DNA from: Paraphaeosphaeria minitans
Lineage: Eukaryota; Ascomycota; Dothideomycetes; Pleosporales; Didymosphaeriaceae
Reading direction: 5' to 3'
Assembly (NCBI GenBank): GCA_015832175.1
Contig: WJXW01000013.1
Location: forward strand, 1,302,001-1,366,000
Length of the DNA: 64,000 bases
Positions 46,599 through 59,400 of the stretch are shown one piece after another. Under the pieces are notes generated by a model, which saw only the letters and a program-made list of their open reading frames with translations, was not told the origin of the DNA and searched no databases. A program made the translations under genes and the position numbers. Position 1 is the first letter of the stretch. Each line of letters opens with the position of its first letter.

Positions 46599-47000
46599 GA
46601 GGAAAGCAAGGAAGAGTGATGATTAGTGTGGCACATGTGGCGAGCCCTGTACAACTAAAATCAAAGGTGGAAGGTCAAGGTGGAAATGTAAGGGGATACT
46701 AAATCATGACGGGAAAGGATTGGTGAAATATGTTGCTGTTAGGATCCCGTCGCTAGACAAAAGCTACATCATCAATCGAACCTCGAAAACATGCATAGAC
46801 TGTCAGTATAAGCTATGACAGGATGGTATATGTTCCAGCACCTTTGCTCCTCCTAGACAAGTCCACCTTGTACCTGGTGGTTTGCTTACAGTGTTGCTGT
46901 CAGCACGGCCAACGGTCCGTAATACGGCTCATGAGGCCCTGTTACGGTTACGGTACGGTGGCTACCCACTACCGTACGGACGGTACGGTGGAGAAATTGG
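46599..47000. other. 3' flank of the 43,359 gene
   Basis: Normal composition up to about 46,900 and no gene. From 46,905 the motif ACGG/CGGTA recurs (for example ACGGTACGGT near 46,951 and 46,979), leading into the palindrome at 47,001. Confidence 0.5.
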
Positions 47001-47028
47001 TACGGTACGGTTCATGAACCGTACCGTA
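47001..47028. repeat. 28-bp perfect palindrome of CGGTA units
   Basis: Half-site TACGGTACGGTTCA followed at once by its exact reverse complement. More ACCGTA/TACGGT copies lie within 100 bp on both sides, and ACCGTAGTAAAG...CTTTACGGT (47,021-47,049) makes a second imperfect stem. It lies at the edge of the gene island, followed by TA-rich sequence. Confidence 0.9.
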
Positions 47029-47318
47029 GTAAAGTGGGGCTTTACGGTAAAACTATTGTTTACAATTATCCTAATTAGGAAAAAGAAGTTAATATTAGTA
47101 TAAAAGATAAAAAAGTATATCATATACCTACTTCGCGAAAAGTAAAAAGTTTGAAAAAGTTCAGCAAGCGTGACATATGGTATAAAGGGCGCATGGCAGA
47201 AGCCTGGCAGGATCCTACATTCTTCACTCCATGGGCTGGATAGGCATACTGCGCCTGGCAGGCTTGGGTGGATAGGTAGGGCGGGCATGCCTGGCATATA
47301 GGTCTAGGTAGGTAGATA

Positions 47319-47422
47319 GGGCTGGCATGCGTGGTAGATGGGGCTGGCATGCGTGGTAGATGGGGCTGGCATGCGTGGTAGATAGGGCTGGCATGCGTGG
47401 TAGAGAGGGCTCGCATGCGTGG
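47319..47422 (+). repeat. 22-bp minisatellite
   Basis: Nearly five units of GGCTGGCATGCGTGGTAGAT plus GG or AG, the last partial. GCATGC-containing variants extend about 100 bp on either side (47,240-47,510). It marks the last GC-rich stretch before the right TA-rich block. The minus strand is open across it but only as repeat peptide. Confidence 0.9.
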
Positions 47423-47519
47423 CCTGTTTTTATCGTATTTTCAAACCACCTAGCATGCCCCGCATGCCCACCATGCTCAGGATGCCCGGCACGCCTGGCA
47501 CGCCCACCATGATTACGTA

Positions 47520-47796
47520 AGCGCCAAGAAATATGTTATTTGTAGAAAGAAAAAAATCGCTACAAAAAGCACTATTTAGAATTAAAATAGGGTGTCTAGT
47601 TATAGAGATATTCTAAGTTTAAACAGTAATACTTTCTAAACTATATAGCTATACTAGCTAGTATAGAGGATTTAATATATTAAAAATTAGTGTTAAAAAA
47701 TACTATTACTATCTAGAAAAAGTCTCATTTATATTATTATATTATCTTTTTATAAAGCTTATAGTTATAATTTAAAAGTTAGAAAAACTAATAAAA
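47520..47796. other. TA-rich stretch without an assigned feature
   Basis: Start of the right RIP-like block. No gene or motif seen. Confidence 0.5.
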
Positions 47797-48180
47797 TATT
47801 AAATCTAAAAGGATACCTAGTTCTAAATAGTTAAATCTACTTCTTAGGTAGGAGTACTTGAAAAGATTAAAAGGTTATATTAATATACTTATATTTTGCA
47901 ATGTATAATAAATTCAAAATATAGCTTTGGTGTAATTCAAATAATAGATTAATAAATAGGTTATATATAAATATAGAAAATCTATTCTTGCATCCTTATA
48001 TACTAAAGGAATCCTATACTATAGGGAGCACTATATAGAGAGTGCTCTATAGAGAGTGCTCTATAGAGAGCGCTCTATAGAATATAGTTATAGAACTACT
48101 CTATAGAAAGCACCTTATTGCTCTATAAAGAGTAACTATATAATTTTATTATTTAGGGTAAGGGTAGTTAGGTAGGGATT
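47797..48180 (-). repeat. Degenerate LTR related to E1
   Basis: Reverse orientation. It begins TATTAAATCTAAAAGG, matching the reversed LTR end of E1, and keeps the AGGTAGGAGTACTT and TAATAGATTAATAAATAGGT blocks. It carries an expanded run of CTATAGAGAGTGCT units (about 48,025-48,080). The right boundary is uncertain and no TSD was found. The sequence from 48,181 to about 48,500 is unassigned. Confidence 0.6.
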
Positions 48181-48499
48181 AAGAAAACTTTAGGTTTAAG
48201 AGGTAACTACTAATTAAGTATTAAAGGAGTAGTAAGATAGTAGGCTTAAGGAACTAAGCCTAGAAGAAAGTAAGGAAAATATAGTATAAAGGTTAGCCTA
48301 CAATAGCAAGTTAAAGAAACATAGGGCTAATTAGCTATTATTTAGATAGCTAGTTAGGGAAGAGACAAAAAGAAGACCCACTACTAGAGAATATATAAAA
48401 AAGAGACCTAATAGATAATTAGAGTAGTTAGATTTATATAATATATTTTAGATAGAATAACTTAATTTATTCTTTTATACTCCCCACTTAAAGTACACT

Positions 48500-49911
48500 A
48501 TAAACATAATAGTGTATTTTAGTAATTATAAGCTTGTATTTAGTATTAATAAGAGCTATAAAATTCTACTATACTTTTATTATCTTAGACAGTGTCTTTG
48601 TTCTAAAATTTAAAATATTAATCTTTTTACTAAAATTTGCCTTAATTAGTAAGAACTACTTTTTACTATATTAAGCGGTAGTTATATTAAATAAATCCTA
48701 CAATAGTAAATAAAATAGCCGAAAGGATTATTCTCTTAGTGTTCTTAAAATCACTTAAGTTATATGTATAGTTACGTAGTGCTTATAGTTTTTCTTTTAT
48801 ATTCTACTAATCTTTACACTTTAAGTAGTGGTAGGTAGAGCTAATAGAGTTCTACTTTCTATATACCCTACTTTAAGATAGTAGAGATCCTTAGAGTTTA
48901 ATCTATTAATATTAACCTAGGATAATCCTCTAGTAGTTACACTTATAATAGTTAGATAAAAGTAAATTGGCTTATATTTAAGAAAAGTTAAGTTATATTT
49001 ACATTATAGGTCTACTAAAATAACGCTTTCTTTTAAGCTCCTAATCCTTAGAGGGTAATATAGCCTTAGATACTAGATCTTAGCGTTTTTTAAACGAGCT
49101 TCTAATATAATATTCACATAAGATTAATTAAATACTCTTACTTTTTAGAGCAGCAAATCTTTAGTAAACTTTTTATTTTTTCTATATAGAGCGTTCTTAA
49201 TAAGTTAGTTACTAATTTCTCAACTTAGGAGGCTTTAAGTACCTACCTCTATACTATAGTTTAGTAATTAGCATGTCCTAGAAATAAGCCTTGCGCAATT
49301 ATTAATAAGGTAAACTACTATAGCACCATCTATTATTGTGCATTCTAATAAAGAATAAGCGTTAGAGTATGGAATAGAGTAGACTCTTAGTATTTGATTA
49401 TCTATTAGCAGATTAAATAGGTTTAACTAGAATACTTAATAGTTTTAACACATAATTATTTATTCTATCCTACCTTTAACATCACATCGCGCAGATTGAA
49501 CCACTTTGGCTACTTTAGTTAATTAAGGATGTCCAATCTTTCCTTATTAGAGAGATTAAAAGATAAAGTTTTATTTTATAGAAATCTAGCTATTACGGCC
49601 CATAGCTTTGAGCACTCTATTACTTTCCACCTATAAGCGTAAGGCTTATAGGGACAGTTTAGTTATCTTTTTGTCTAATTCGATAATTTGGAGCTATTAC
49701 AGTTACTAGATTGTTTTAGTAATGTGCTAAAAGTAGCAAATATCCTACTTAGTTTATTATAGCTTGTTTAGATTTAATACTCCTAGCTAAGTACTAAAAA
49801 CATTTTTCTTAAATTATCTAGTGTTATTTTACTTTATCCTAGCGTTTTATCTTGAATTAGCTACTACTTTATTAACTAGTCCTAATCTAGCGCTATACGC
49901 GCGGTAATTAC
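48500..49911 (-). mobile_element. Truncated Copia-1 fragment
   Basis: It follows Copia-1 copy 1 from about 22,620 to 24,050 (integrase, protease-like and gag parts, minus strand) with many RIP-type differences. It is cut on the right by the LTR at 49,912. The left boundary is approximate. Confidence 0.75.
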
Positions 49912-50758
49912 TATAAGCAATAGGTAACATTTAAAGGTTCCTAGAGTTATCTTTCTATATTCTAGAAGTTTCTATAATAACGTTACAATAACGTTATAAT
50001 GACGTTATAGATAGCCCTATAAACACTATTCTTAATAACACTATAGGTAATGTTATAAATAACGTTATAGATAGTAGAGAATTACTAAGTGGAATGTTCT
50101 AGAAACTCTACTTTATGTATATAAGGAGAGTTCTCTTCTACTTATACTCGCTATCCTAGATAGTAATTCTAAGCCTATACCTAAGGTTTTATTGCTCTAT
50201 TTACTTACGTTTAATCTATTCTCTATTATCCTAGTTTCTACTATTCTAGGTAGCTAGTACTAGGGGAAAGAAGGTACTAGAAGGTTCTAGAAGGTTACCC
50301 TTTATGCTCTAGCCTTTAACTCCTCTTTATAGGTTATGAGCCCGACCTGGCCTTCTACTTTGTATACTATTAGTAGTACTATTTAGGTATTTACCTATTA
50401 GTTTAAGCTACTATAGAGTTTCCTATAAAGTGTAATCTTTTAATCCTATAAAGAAAGAGGGCATTTCTAGTAGGAAACTATTTAGGTTATATAACTTTTA
50501 GTTTAATTCCTTACTAGAATAGAATTCTAGAGACTATATCTCTCTAGAAAGATATACTTCATTAGAAAGATCTATTTCCTACCTCTCTAGAAAATATAGA
50601 GTTAGGAGGCTTATATAAGCGTCCTAGCCAAGTCTAGTTTACCTAGTTATAGTTATCTATCTAGTAAAGGATAAAGAGAGTAGGCCTGTTACTTTATAGT
50701 AAGCTAGGCTAGTATTCTCTAAGGTTCTATCCTAGCTGTCCCTACCTGCCTTACCTCT
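49912..50758 (+). mobile_element. 5' end of an LTR-420 retrotransposon: LTR, primer-binding site, leader
   Basis: The 420-bp LTR (49,912-50,331) matches the solo LTR at 34,563-35,788. A primer-binding site follows directly, then about 410 bp of leader with no readable protein, which is cut at 50,759 by Gypsy copy B. The left flank is ATTAC (49,907-49,911). The body of this element would lie beyond the window. Confidence 0.7.
50332..50349 (+). other. Primer-binding site of the LTR-420 element
   Basis: GGTTATGAGCCCGACC follows the LTR end. Its complement contains GGGCTCATAACC, the anticodon loop with CAT and the GGG stem typical of initiator tRNA-Met. This is again a half-tRNA-type site. Unlike the Copia-1 site it keeps the unmutated CAT. 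Confidence 0.6.
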
Positions 50759-53700
50759 TGTTATGGGCTAGCCTTAGAGAGTGAACAGAACTGTAAGTGC
50801 TAAATGTAAAGGATAAATTCTAGGTATTAAGTCTCTATAAGGGGGTATGCTGCTTATAAGAAGAGTTTTCCTTAGTAGATCTACTTCTTTAGGGTAGTTC
50901 CTTTCCTTAAGATCCTTCTAAAGGCTAGGACATAGCCCTAGCCTATTATATACCCTAGACCTTACTTAGTTTAAAACGTCTTATAGTTACAAAGTAAGCC
51001 TTAGAAATCTTAGGAGTATTATACTGTAGTAAAGTAGTAGTATTATAGATATTATTCTTCTATTAGGAACTTATTATTGTTTTAGTAAAGATTCCCTTAT
51101 AGTGTAGAGGCAGCCCTAAGGCAGTCTTAGGGTAAGAGCCCTTATTAGGCAGTTTATTTATTTACTTTATTATTATAAGGCGATAGGACAGCGCTCCTAC
51201 CCTTTCTAATATAATTATTATATATCTATTACCTTAGCAGTACGTCGCTATTATAGTCTCTTTATATTTATATTACTCTACTTTTCTTCTTCCCTTCTCT
51301 ACTCTCTCTTTTCTATACTAACCCTAACCTACGCCTATTTTAACTTCCTTAACAATCTATAACTACCTTTATCCTTGCCTCTTTCTAGCCTTAATCTAGT
51401 CCCCCTCCTATTCCTACACTATACGCCCTTATACTCTTATTAGCTTTTTAGCCCTTTTTTTTAGTATTCTATTTGCAGCTGTAGCTAATATTAATATTAT
51501 TAATAATAGCCTCTAAAGTAGCGCCGCCTTAGTAGATATTTTTAGTCCTAGTAGTAGTAGTAGTAATAACCCTCTAGACCTAAACTAGCGCCTTACTAAG
51601 TCTAGCTATACGTACACTAAAGAGGAGATTAATAACACTAAAGTAGAAAAGATTCTCTAGAGCCTTAACACGCTTATATAGTAGCCTAATAGTAGTAATT
51701 ACCTTTACTTCTTTATAACCTCTAAGAGGCGCGTACTAGCTAATCGCCCTAACTCTATTACTTTTACTTATACTTTAAAGCAGCTCTATATTACTAAGAG
51801 CGCAGTCCTTTAAAGAGATAGTTTAGATAAAGAGCTAGCTAATTCTAATATAGGCCTTATATACATTAAATATATTAGGCGCCTAAAGTAGCTTAGGCGC
51901 GCAGAGTAAGTCTACAGCCTTATATTCTAGACTATTATTAATATTTATATAGCTATTAACTATTTTAGGGCCACTTTTATAGCGCCTACTATCGCACTAA
52001 GGCTACCTGCTAGTACAATTCTGCCCTTTTCGCCAATAACCTAGGCCTAAAGCGGGCTTTACGCCTCTAGATTAAATATATAAAATAAGGCTAGGTTAAT
52101 AGTAATTTATATATCTATAATCCTAAAACGTATAGCAATAACCCCTAGAAGCCTATAACTAGAACACTACTTACCTTTACAGCAGAGTTCTACCACTTAG
52201 TCTAGTAGTATAAGCGGTACCTAAACTTAGCGCTTAAGAACTCTAGCCTAATCTAGGAGCTAGACTCCTCTACTATACTTTTACTTTAGCGTAGTAACAG
52301 AATAGTAGTCGCCCCCCTTAGTATAGATATAGCCCTAATAGCACTTTTACTCTAGATAACTCTAGCCTAGCGTAGTAGTAACTATAATTAGAATCTAGTA
52401 GCGTTAGCTAATAATATAGTAGAGTAAATAAATAATATAAGAAATTATATTTAGCAATCTAAAGACAGCATAGGCTAGCGTCTAGACAAAATAACCTAAA
52501 CCTAAGCGTAGACTACTAACCTACTTACTACTATTATAGAGCGACTTAGGATAGCTCCTAGCTAACGCTACCTTACCCTCCTAGTAGCCCTAGCTTAATA
52601 GTGTATACCCTTTAACTTATATTAAGAGCCTTATAGAGTAACTCTACCTAAGCTTTTATTTAAGGCTAGCTTAGTATACCTTCCTAGCTACTACTACCAC
52701 TAGTGCGAAGAGTAATATAATTATTATAGCCCCTTTTTATTCCTATCTAGTGTTACTTTAGTGCTGCTTTAGTTATTGCGACCCTAGGGCTAATAGCCTT
52801 TAGTAGTTTTTAGATAGATAGCGCCTCTACTAGGTTGGTAGAGGAATAAATTCTTAAATACCTATTATAGCTTCTTTTATAATATTTATGTGTTTTTCTC
52901 TATAGGCTAGATAGGACTATTATTATACCTATAGTCCCCCTAGGCGGCCTTTAAGCGGTCTAGAGCTACAGTGTCTATAATATTTTTAACTAGCACCTAA
53001 GTTAGTAATACCTACCTAGTCTACTTTACTAGCGCCTATTATTATTTACCCTAAGTGTTCTTAATATATAGGACTTTCTCTACTTCCTATTTACGTAAGT
53101 CTAGGTCTGCTTCTTCTAGCTCTAGAGCTAGGCCTAGCTAGGCGTTAGCCTAAGTCTAACTAGGTAGAAGATTGTCCACTGCTTACTTAAGGAGGTTAAT
53201 ATAGACAGTTTTATAGAGATTGCTAGACAGGTCTAGTGTTACTATAAGTAGGGATAGTATAGCTATTATAGTATACTTAACCTTAAGCTAGTTAAGTTTC
53301 TTTTTTAGCTAGTTAGTTTTTATATTACATAGTAAGAACTATACTTTATCTCTAACTTAGAATTACTTTATAAGGTAGTAAATATAGTTTATAGCCTTTA
53401 TAGTACGCTGCTATCTATAGGCGATAGTAGTCTAGGCTAAAGCTATCCCTCTCTTAAGGTAGTCTAGAAAGTGCTTTACTCTCCTAGCGAGAGTATAGCT
53501 AAACTCTACTAGTAAGGGGATTCTCTTAAGGAGATTAACGTAATATCTATTTAGTAGAAAGTTTAGGCTTAGGCCTATAGTAGTAGATACTCTATTATTT
53601 AATATAAGCTAGTAGGCTAAGAGGTAGTCTAGCTAGTCTATTTATTTAAAGTTAACTATAATATAAAGAACTAAAAGTACCTCCTAGTTTACCTTCTCTA

Positions 53701-55579
53701 TGCCGCTGTTAGTCTAGGGGTAGTTTACTATAGAGAGGAGTTATTTTATTCTAGTTAATTTATATAGTGTAGTCTAGAACCTCCGTAGCTAGTCTAAGCC
53801 TCTGTCTATAATTAGTAAAGTAGGGAAGCTATAAAACTACTACTATATATTATAGAAGCGGGCTACACAGTGCTCTACTATTATAGAAGTTATAGCTTCT
53901 AGTTATATATACTTTAATAGCCTATTAGTAATTATAAGCAGGTATTATAGTGCTGCTATAGAGGTCTAGGAGAGGTCTACTATAAAATCTATTAAGAGTT
54001 GCGCCTAGTACTAGTCTATAATTAGGAGTAGCTATAGGAGACCTTACTACTTCTACTAGTCTATATACGCTCCTGCGCAGTAATAATTATATATAAATTA
54101 GGTAACGTTTTTAGACATGTTATTGTAGTAGTAGTCCTAGTAAATAATCTTAAATATAAAGTTCTTCCTAAAAATAGCCTATAACTAGAGACTTATGTGC
54201 GCGCTATATAATAGCAGTAGTAAAAGGTTTCTAAGCTAGGACCTAAAGGACTCCTCGCTATAGGAGGGACTTATACGCACTAATTATGTAGTCCCTAATT
54301 TATTAGAAAGTAGTAGCCACTATAAGAAATATATAGTTACTACAGCGCACCGCCTTAAGCCTAATATAGTAGAGAAAGAACTCTACTATAGCTACGTTCT
54401 AGAGTGCCTATAGATACGTGTTAGTAAAAATCTAGGCCCCTACTAGTACTGTTAAAAATCGCGTCTATACTAGGGTAGTCTAGATAGTTCTAGGCACTAT
54501 TAGCAGGGTGTTTATCCTTATCTACTAGGCTATATCCTACTTACACTAGCTTAGTGCGTCTAGTCTAGCTACCTAGGATCTAGGCTAGTAGTAGAGGTAG
54601 AAGTAAAAGGTAGAAAGTAACTCTAACTACTAGTGCTAGCGCTTACTTAATTTTTAGATCTTTGTAAAGTATTTAATATTCTTATAGTCTATTAGAATTT
54701 TAAAGGGGCGTGCTACTCCTATTAGTTCTAGTCTTTATACCTATAGGGCCTACATAATTACAAGTAGCTCTTTATTGTAAATAGTGTAGTTCTGCTAGGC
54801 TAGTGTTAGGGCCGCAGAGTAGTAGGCTATAAAGTACTAGATCCCCTTAATACGTTAGGAGAGGTAGGCCTTAGTAGCGCTGCCTAAGTAGTCTACCTCT
54901 ACTAGCGTATTACACTCTAGGTCCTAAAGCGCTAGAATAGGGCCCTATATAAATATGTCCTTTAGGGCCTAGAAGGCCTTTTATTCTCTAGGGCCCTATT
55001 AAAATAGGACCCCTTTCTTAGTAAAGGCATATAGGGGTATAGCCTACTTAGAGAATTAGAGAAGAAAGTTATAATAGAAGTTAGTAAAGCTAATAAAGTA
55101 GTAGACTATATATACTATAGAAGGGGCGTCCTATTAATTAATTACCTATATTTTTGCTAGATTAGGGCGAATAGCCTTACTTACTATAATAAGATACTTT
55201 AGATACCTAACCTCTATTATCGCGAATTTATATTTCCCTAGGTCTATATATAGTCTAGCTTTCTATAGGAGTCCTAGCACTTATCGCATATAGTCCTAGT
55301 GTTGGCGTAGGGGCCCTATTATATAGATAAAGATATTATCTAGGTAAGCTATACATATATCGCCTAGGGTATCCTTTAGAGCGCTATTAATATAGCGCTA
55401 GAATATAGTAGGTGCCCTAGTTAGTCTAAATAGAACTACTAACTACTTAAAGAGGCTAAACTAGGTATAGAATATAGTGTAGTATTCTTCCCTCTCTACA
55501 ACTTATAGCTTATAGAAGGTAGTGTAAATATCTACATTTATAAACTAAGTAGCCTAGGAGAGGGTGCGTAGTGTCTCTT
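50759..55579 (-). mobile_element. Gypsy/Ty3 chromovirus copy B, inverted relative of 1,671-7,431
   Basis: On the plus strand it begins TGTTATGGGCTAGCC, the reversed LTR end shared with 7,431. Pol is on the minus strand: chromodomain at about 53,100-52,950, integrase about 54,300-53,250, reverse transcriptase up to 55,579. The active-site box near 55,340 reads YLDN, as in copy A. It is truncated on the right by insertion of a Copia-1 copy at 55,580. RIP has filled it with stops. Confidence 0.8.
51480..52560 (+). pseudogene. Broken reading frame antisense to pol in the chromovirus 3' region (copy B)
   Basis: On the plus strand, opposite pol, a frame can be followed from about 51,480: a Ser run, a YTYTKEEINNTKVEKIL helix, a FITSKRRVLANRP segment, then LKQLYITKS and IKYIRRL. 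After about 52,140 another frame gives a heptad-like helix (about 52,340-52,490). Stops are TAG or TAA only, as RIP would make from CAG, CAA or TGG. The matching frame in copy A is at 5,850-6,760. Function unknown; it could be an accessory ORF or a captured gene, or chance. Confidence 0.35.
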
Positions 55580-56265
55580 TGTTGTGGTAAAAAGGGCTCA
55601 AACTATTATAGGATATTTAGCAGCAGAGTTGTAAAGAATACAAATAGCTAATTGTAGGAAAGGATGCTAAAAGGGCAGACTATATATAAAAGAAACGAGC
55701 CTCTTGGCAAGAATCCTGTGATATAAATTAGTGGATCTAGAAAGAAGTACAAAAGTGAGTGTTTACTTTAACACACCCCCTAGGTAATTGCTTAAAGCGG
55801 ATTACCTATTCTAAGAAGTAATCTTTAATTGTCTGAATCCTTTTTAAAGATCTTTAAAAAACCATCTAAAGGCTATTTAAAAATTAAAAAACTATTAAGA
55901 ATTATTTTTCTAAATCTCTTTATCTTAAGAATAGCGATTCTATCACCCCCTATTTATTGTAATAGCAAAACAATCGCTATTTATTTTTTAAATTACGAAT
56001 CCTATGATAAATTGTGTCTAGAATCTCTTCTTCTAGTGGGTTAGGAGCTTATAAGCGTGGCATAAAGGCCTAGAGCGTAAACGCTTTTATTCTGCTACTC
56101 TTTTTACTTACTTCCTATTAACTATAAAGTAATTTCCCCGCTCTTACTAGCTAGTAAGTATAATAAGCAGGCGTGTTTTAATTAGGAAGGAGCGGTAGTA
56201 AGAGAAATAAGTAGTAAGAAAGGAGCGTATTTAGCGCTTAATAATTAGATAGGTAGTAGAGTATA
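55580..56265 (-). mobile_element. Copia-1 copy 2, left part (host of the insertion at 56,266)
   Basis: Its 3' LTR (55,580-55,773, 194 bp) and 3' region match 18,233-18,920. It is interrupted at 56,265 and continues at 63,589. It was inserted in Gypsy copy B. Confidence 0.85.
55829..56044 (+). other. Conserved open frame antisense to pol in the Copia-1 3' region (copy 2)
   Basis: 71 codons with the same peptide plan as 18,483-18,698. It has no ATG; the first codon after the stop is TTG. The terminal TAG corresponds to TGG in the copy at 63,102-63,338. Confidence 0.3.
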
Positions 56266-56460
56266 TGTTAAAGTAAAACACTTACTTCCGTGATTCTTTC
56301 TGGATCCACTAATTCATATCACGGGATTCTTGCCAAGAGGCTCGTTTCTTTTGTATATAGTCTGCCATTTCAGCATCCTTTCCTATAATTAGCTATTTGT
56401 ATTCTTTACAACTCTACTCCTAAATATCCTATAATAGTTTAAGCCCTTTTTACTACAACA
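56266..56460 (+). repeat. Copia-1 copy 3, 5' LTR
   Basis: 195 bp, TGTTAAAG... to ...CTACAACA. It is followed by the primer-binding site GTTATAAGCCTAGTGCTT (56,461-56,478), a more mutated version of the initiator-tRNA-type site next to copy 1. Confidence 0.88.
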
Positions 56461-59400
56461 GTTATAAGCCTAGTGCTTAGAACGTAAGACAATTCTCCTT
56501 ACCTACTTAGTAACGCTTAAATTATTATACAACACTCTATTTAGAACCTCTCTATAATATAACCCCTCTATTTCTAATTACTAAAATTATTAAAATAGCA
56601 GAAGTATAGCTTGTTAATCGCGCTAGCTAGCCCTACTAGTTTATCCAGCTTTAATTCTAAGTAAACTTAAAAGGAATCTAGAACTAAATTAACCTAGAGG
56701 CGATTAACGCTCTAGCAATTAATCACGCAAAGCTAGAACAACCTCTACTCTTGTAGAAACTATTACTAATTGCAGATACAGCCTCTATAGTAAGTATTTA
56801 ATTATACAAAGCAGAGCTTAATAAGTATAAAATAGATAAGAAGAGCTTTCCTTTACGAATAGTAGAATACAGAGCAGTAGTTTTAGACTAGTAAGTAGAC
56901 TATACTAAGATATAGAATCTCTAGACTTAGGTAAACGCTATAGTATCGCCTAATCTACTTGCTCCTGCCATAATTACTCTAGTTAATACACGCTATACTA
57001 CGCTTTAGTCTCTAATTTAACTTTTAAAGGAAGATCTCGCACTAAATAAAGGAGCTATATAGAACAATGTTTAAGCTTTATACTGCGCTTATCTTAAGAA
57101 GGCCAAGTAGGTAAGATAAAGTCCTAAGACCTAGTTTAAAGAGTAGCAGCTCCTTTATTAAAAAGCAAAGACCTACTTAATTAGCAAAATTAGCGGACCA
57201 CTTGCTACCCAAAATTTCCTAGATATAATTGCCGCGCGTATAGCACTAAATTAGGCCTAATTAATAAACTAATAGCTAATCTAGGATAAGACGCTAGGAC
57301 AGAAATAGATTACACTAGACAATCTATGGAAGGTATTTTTAGCGCTTATCTAGGAGTATTTAATCTAATCTAGTTCTAATAAAACAAGTAGGGTATTCGC
57401 CACTTTTAATAGATTATTAAGATAATTTACTAACTCTAATAGTTCTAGTTTGTCTAATTAGATACAGAAACAACTAAACTATCCCTATAAGCCCTATACT
57501 TATAGGTGGAAACTAATAGAGTGCTAAAAACTTTAAACCGCGATAGCTAGATCACCCTAGGATAGAATATTGTTATTTAATCTCACTAATAAAGAAAAAT
57601 TAGAGATTCTGTATTAACTTAAGCAGCCTTAGTAGTCAAACCTTTATAATGCAATTATAAAGGTAGGATAGAATAAGAAATAATCCTCTACTAAAACTAT
57701 TAAGTATCCTAGTAGTATTACTACTACTCTACTAAACCTATTCAATCTGCCTATAGACAATAGAGCATTAGGTGTCTACTCTACTCTATATTCTAACGCT
57801 TATCCTCTGTTAGAATGTACAATACTAGATAGTGCTGTAGTAGTTTACCTAGTTAATAATTGCGAAAGACTTGTTCCTAGGACGTTTTAATTATTAAATA
57901 AGAGTGTGGAGGCAGGTACACAAAGCCTCCTAATCTTAGGAATTAGTAATAGACTAATTAAGAACGCTTTACATAGGAAAAATAGGAGATTTATAGATGA
58001 TCTACTACTCTAAGGAGTGAGAGTAGTAGAAGGCTTTTATATAAATATTGTATTAGAAGCTCTTTTAAAGAAAGTAAAGATTTAGTACCTTAGTTTAGAT
58101 CACACCCTTAGGATTAGAAGCCTAGAATAAAGTGTTATTTTAGTAGACCTAAGATGCGAGTATAACATTACTTTCCTATAATATAAGCTAATCTACTCTT
58201 GTCTAATTATTATAAGTGTAACTACTAAAAGATTATCCTAGGTTAATATTAAGAGATTAGATTCTAAGGCCCTCTAGCACCTTTAAGTAGGGTATGCAGG
58301 AAGTAGAGCCCTATAAGCTCTAGTAACTACAGCCTAAGGTGTAAAGATTACTAGAATATTAAGAAAGGATTGCGAGCACTATACTACTATATACGCAACC
58401 TAAGTAATCTCTAGGAGACCTAGAGAATAATTACCTAGGCCATTTTACTTATTATTCTAGGATCTATTTAATATGTCTACTGCTTAAAATAGAGAAAACT
58501 AGGTTTTGCTAATTAAAGAAGATTTTAGCAAGAAAGCTTACATTTTTAATCTTAGAATAAAGACGCTTTCTAAAATAATAAGAGTATAGTAGGATTTCTT
58601 AGCTCTTATTAATACAAAATATAAGCTTCAAATTACAAAAATCTACTAGGATAATAATACAGCAACACTTCTATAGAGAGGGAAATCCTAGTACGAATTT
58701 TAGGCTAATTAGGAAGGGATAATAATTAGTAGACCACCACCCTATACGCATAAGCCTAATAGCGCTACAGAAAGAGTAGGCTAGGAGCTTATAACAAAAG
58801 TAATTAAAATATAAATAAGTGTAAATCTACTATTAAGTCTTTAGCCTAAGATTATATAAGGGGCATACTGGCTCTAAGGAATAATTCCTAGCCTAGTATT
58901 AGGCTATTAATTACCTAATAAAACGTTAGATGCTTAGTTTAGAGAACATTTTTATTATTTTAAACTAGTAAAAACACAATATAGGACAGCTAATCTTTGT
59001 CTAAACTAGAGTGCTGTCTACGCCTATAGCTACTAAGTTTACCTTTTAGATTAGGAGCGTGCAGCTAGGCGAGACAGAAGAGGATTTAAAGTAAATTCTA
59101 GGAGCTATATTAGATATCTAGTAGGCTATAAAGCTTCTAATATCTACTAAATATAGATTTTTTAGCTTAATTAGGTAATTACTACATAAAACGTAAGGTT
59201 TAATAAGTTCTTATTCTATAAAGGATTAAAGGAACAATCTATTCTAAAGATAGAAGTGTTAAAAATAGTAGAAAGCCTCTAAGAAGGAGAGCTAAATAAT
59301 CTAAGAGAAGCGTATAAAGACGCGCTTAATATTCTTCCTAAAATAAATAAGTATACAAGAACTACTACTAGACCTATAGGTGACCCTTAGGTGATTAAAA

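Noticed and set aside
46962..47416. Minus-strand frames over the minisatellite and palindrome
   Set aside because: Translations of simple repeats, no domain.
47001..47422. CRISPR array
   Set aside because: The repeats are adjacent tandem units or a palindrome with no spacers, in a fungal genome.
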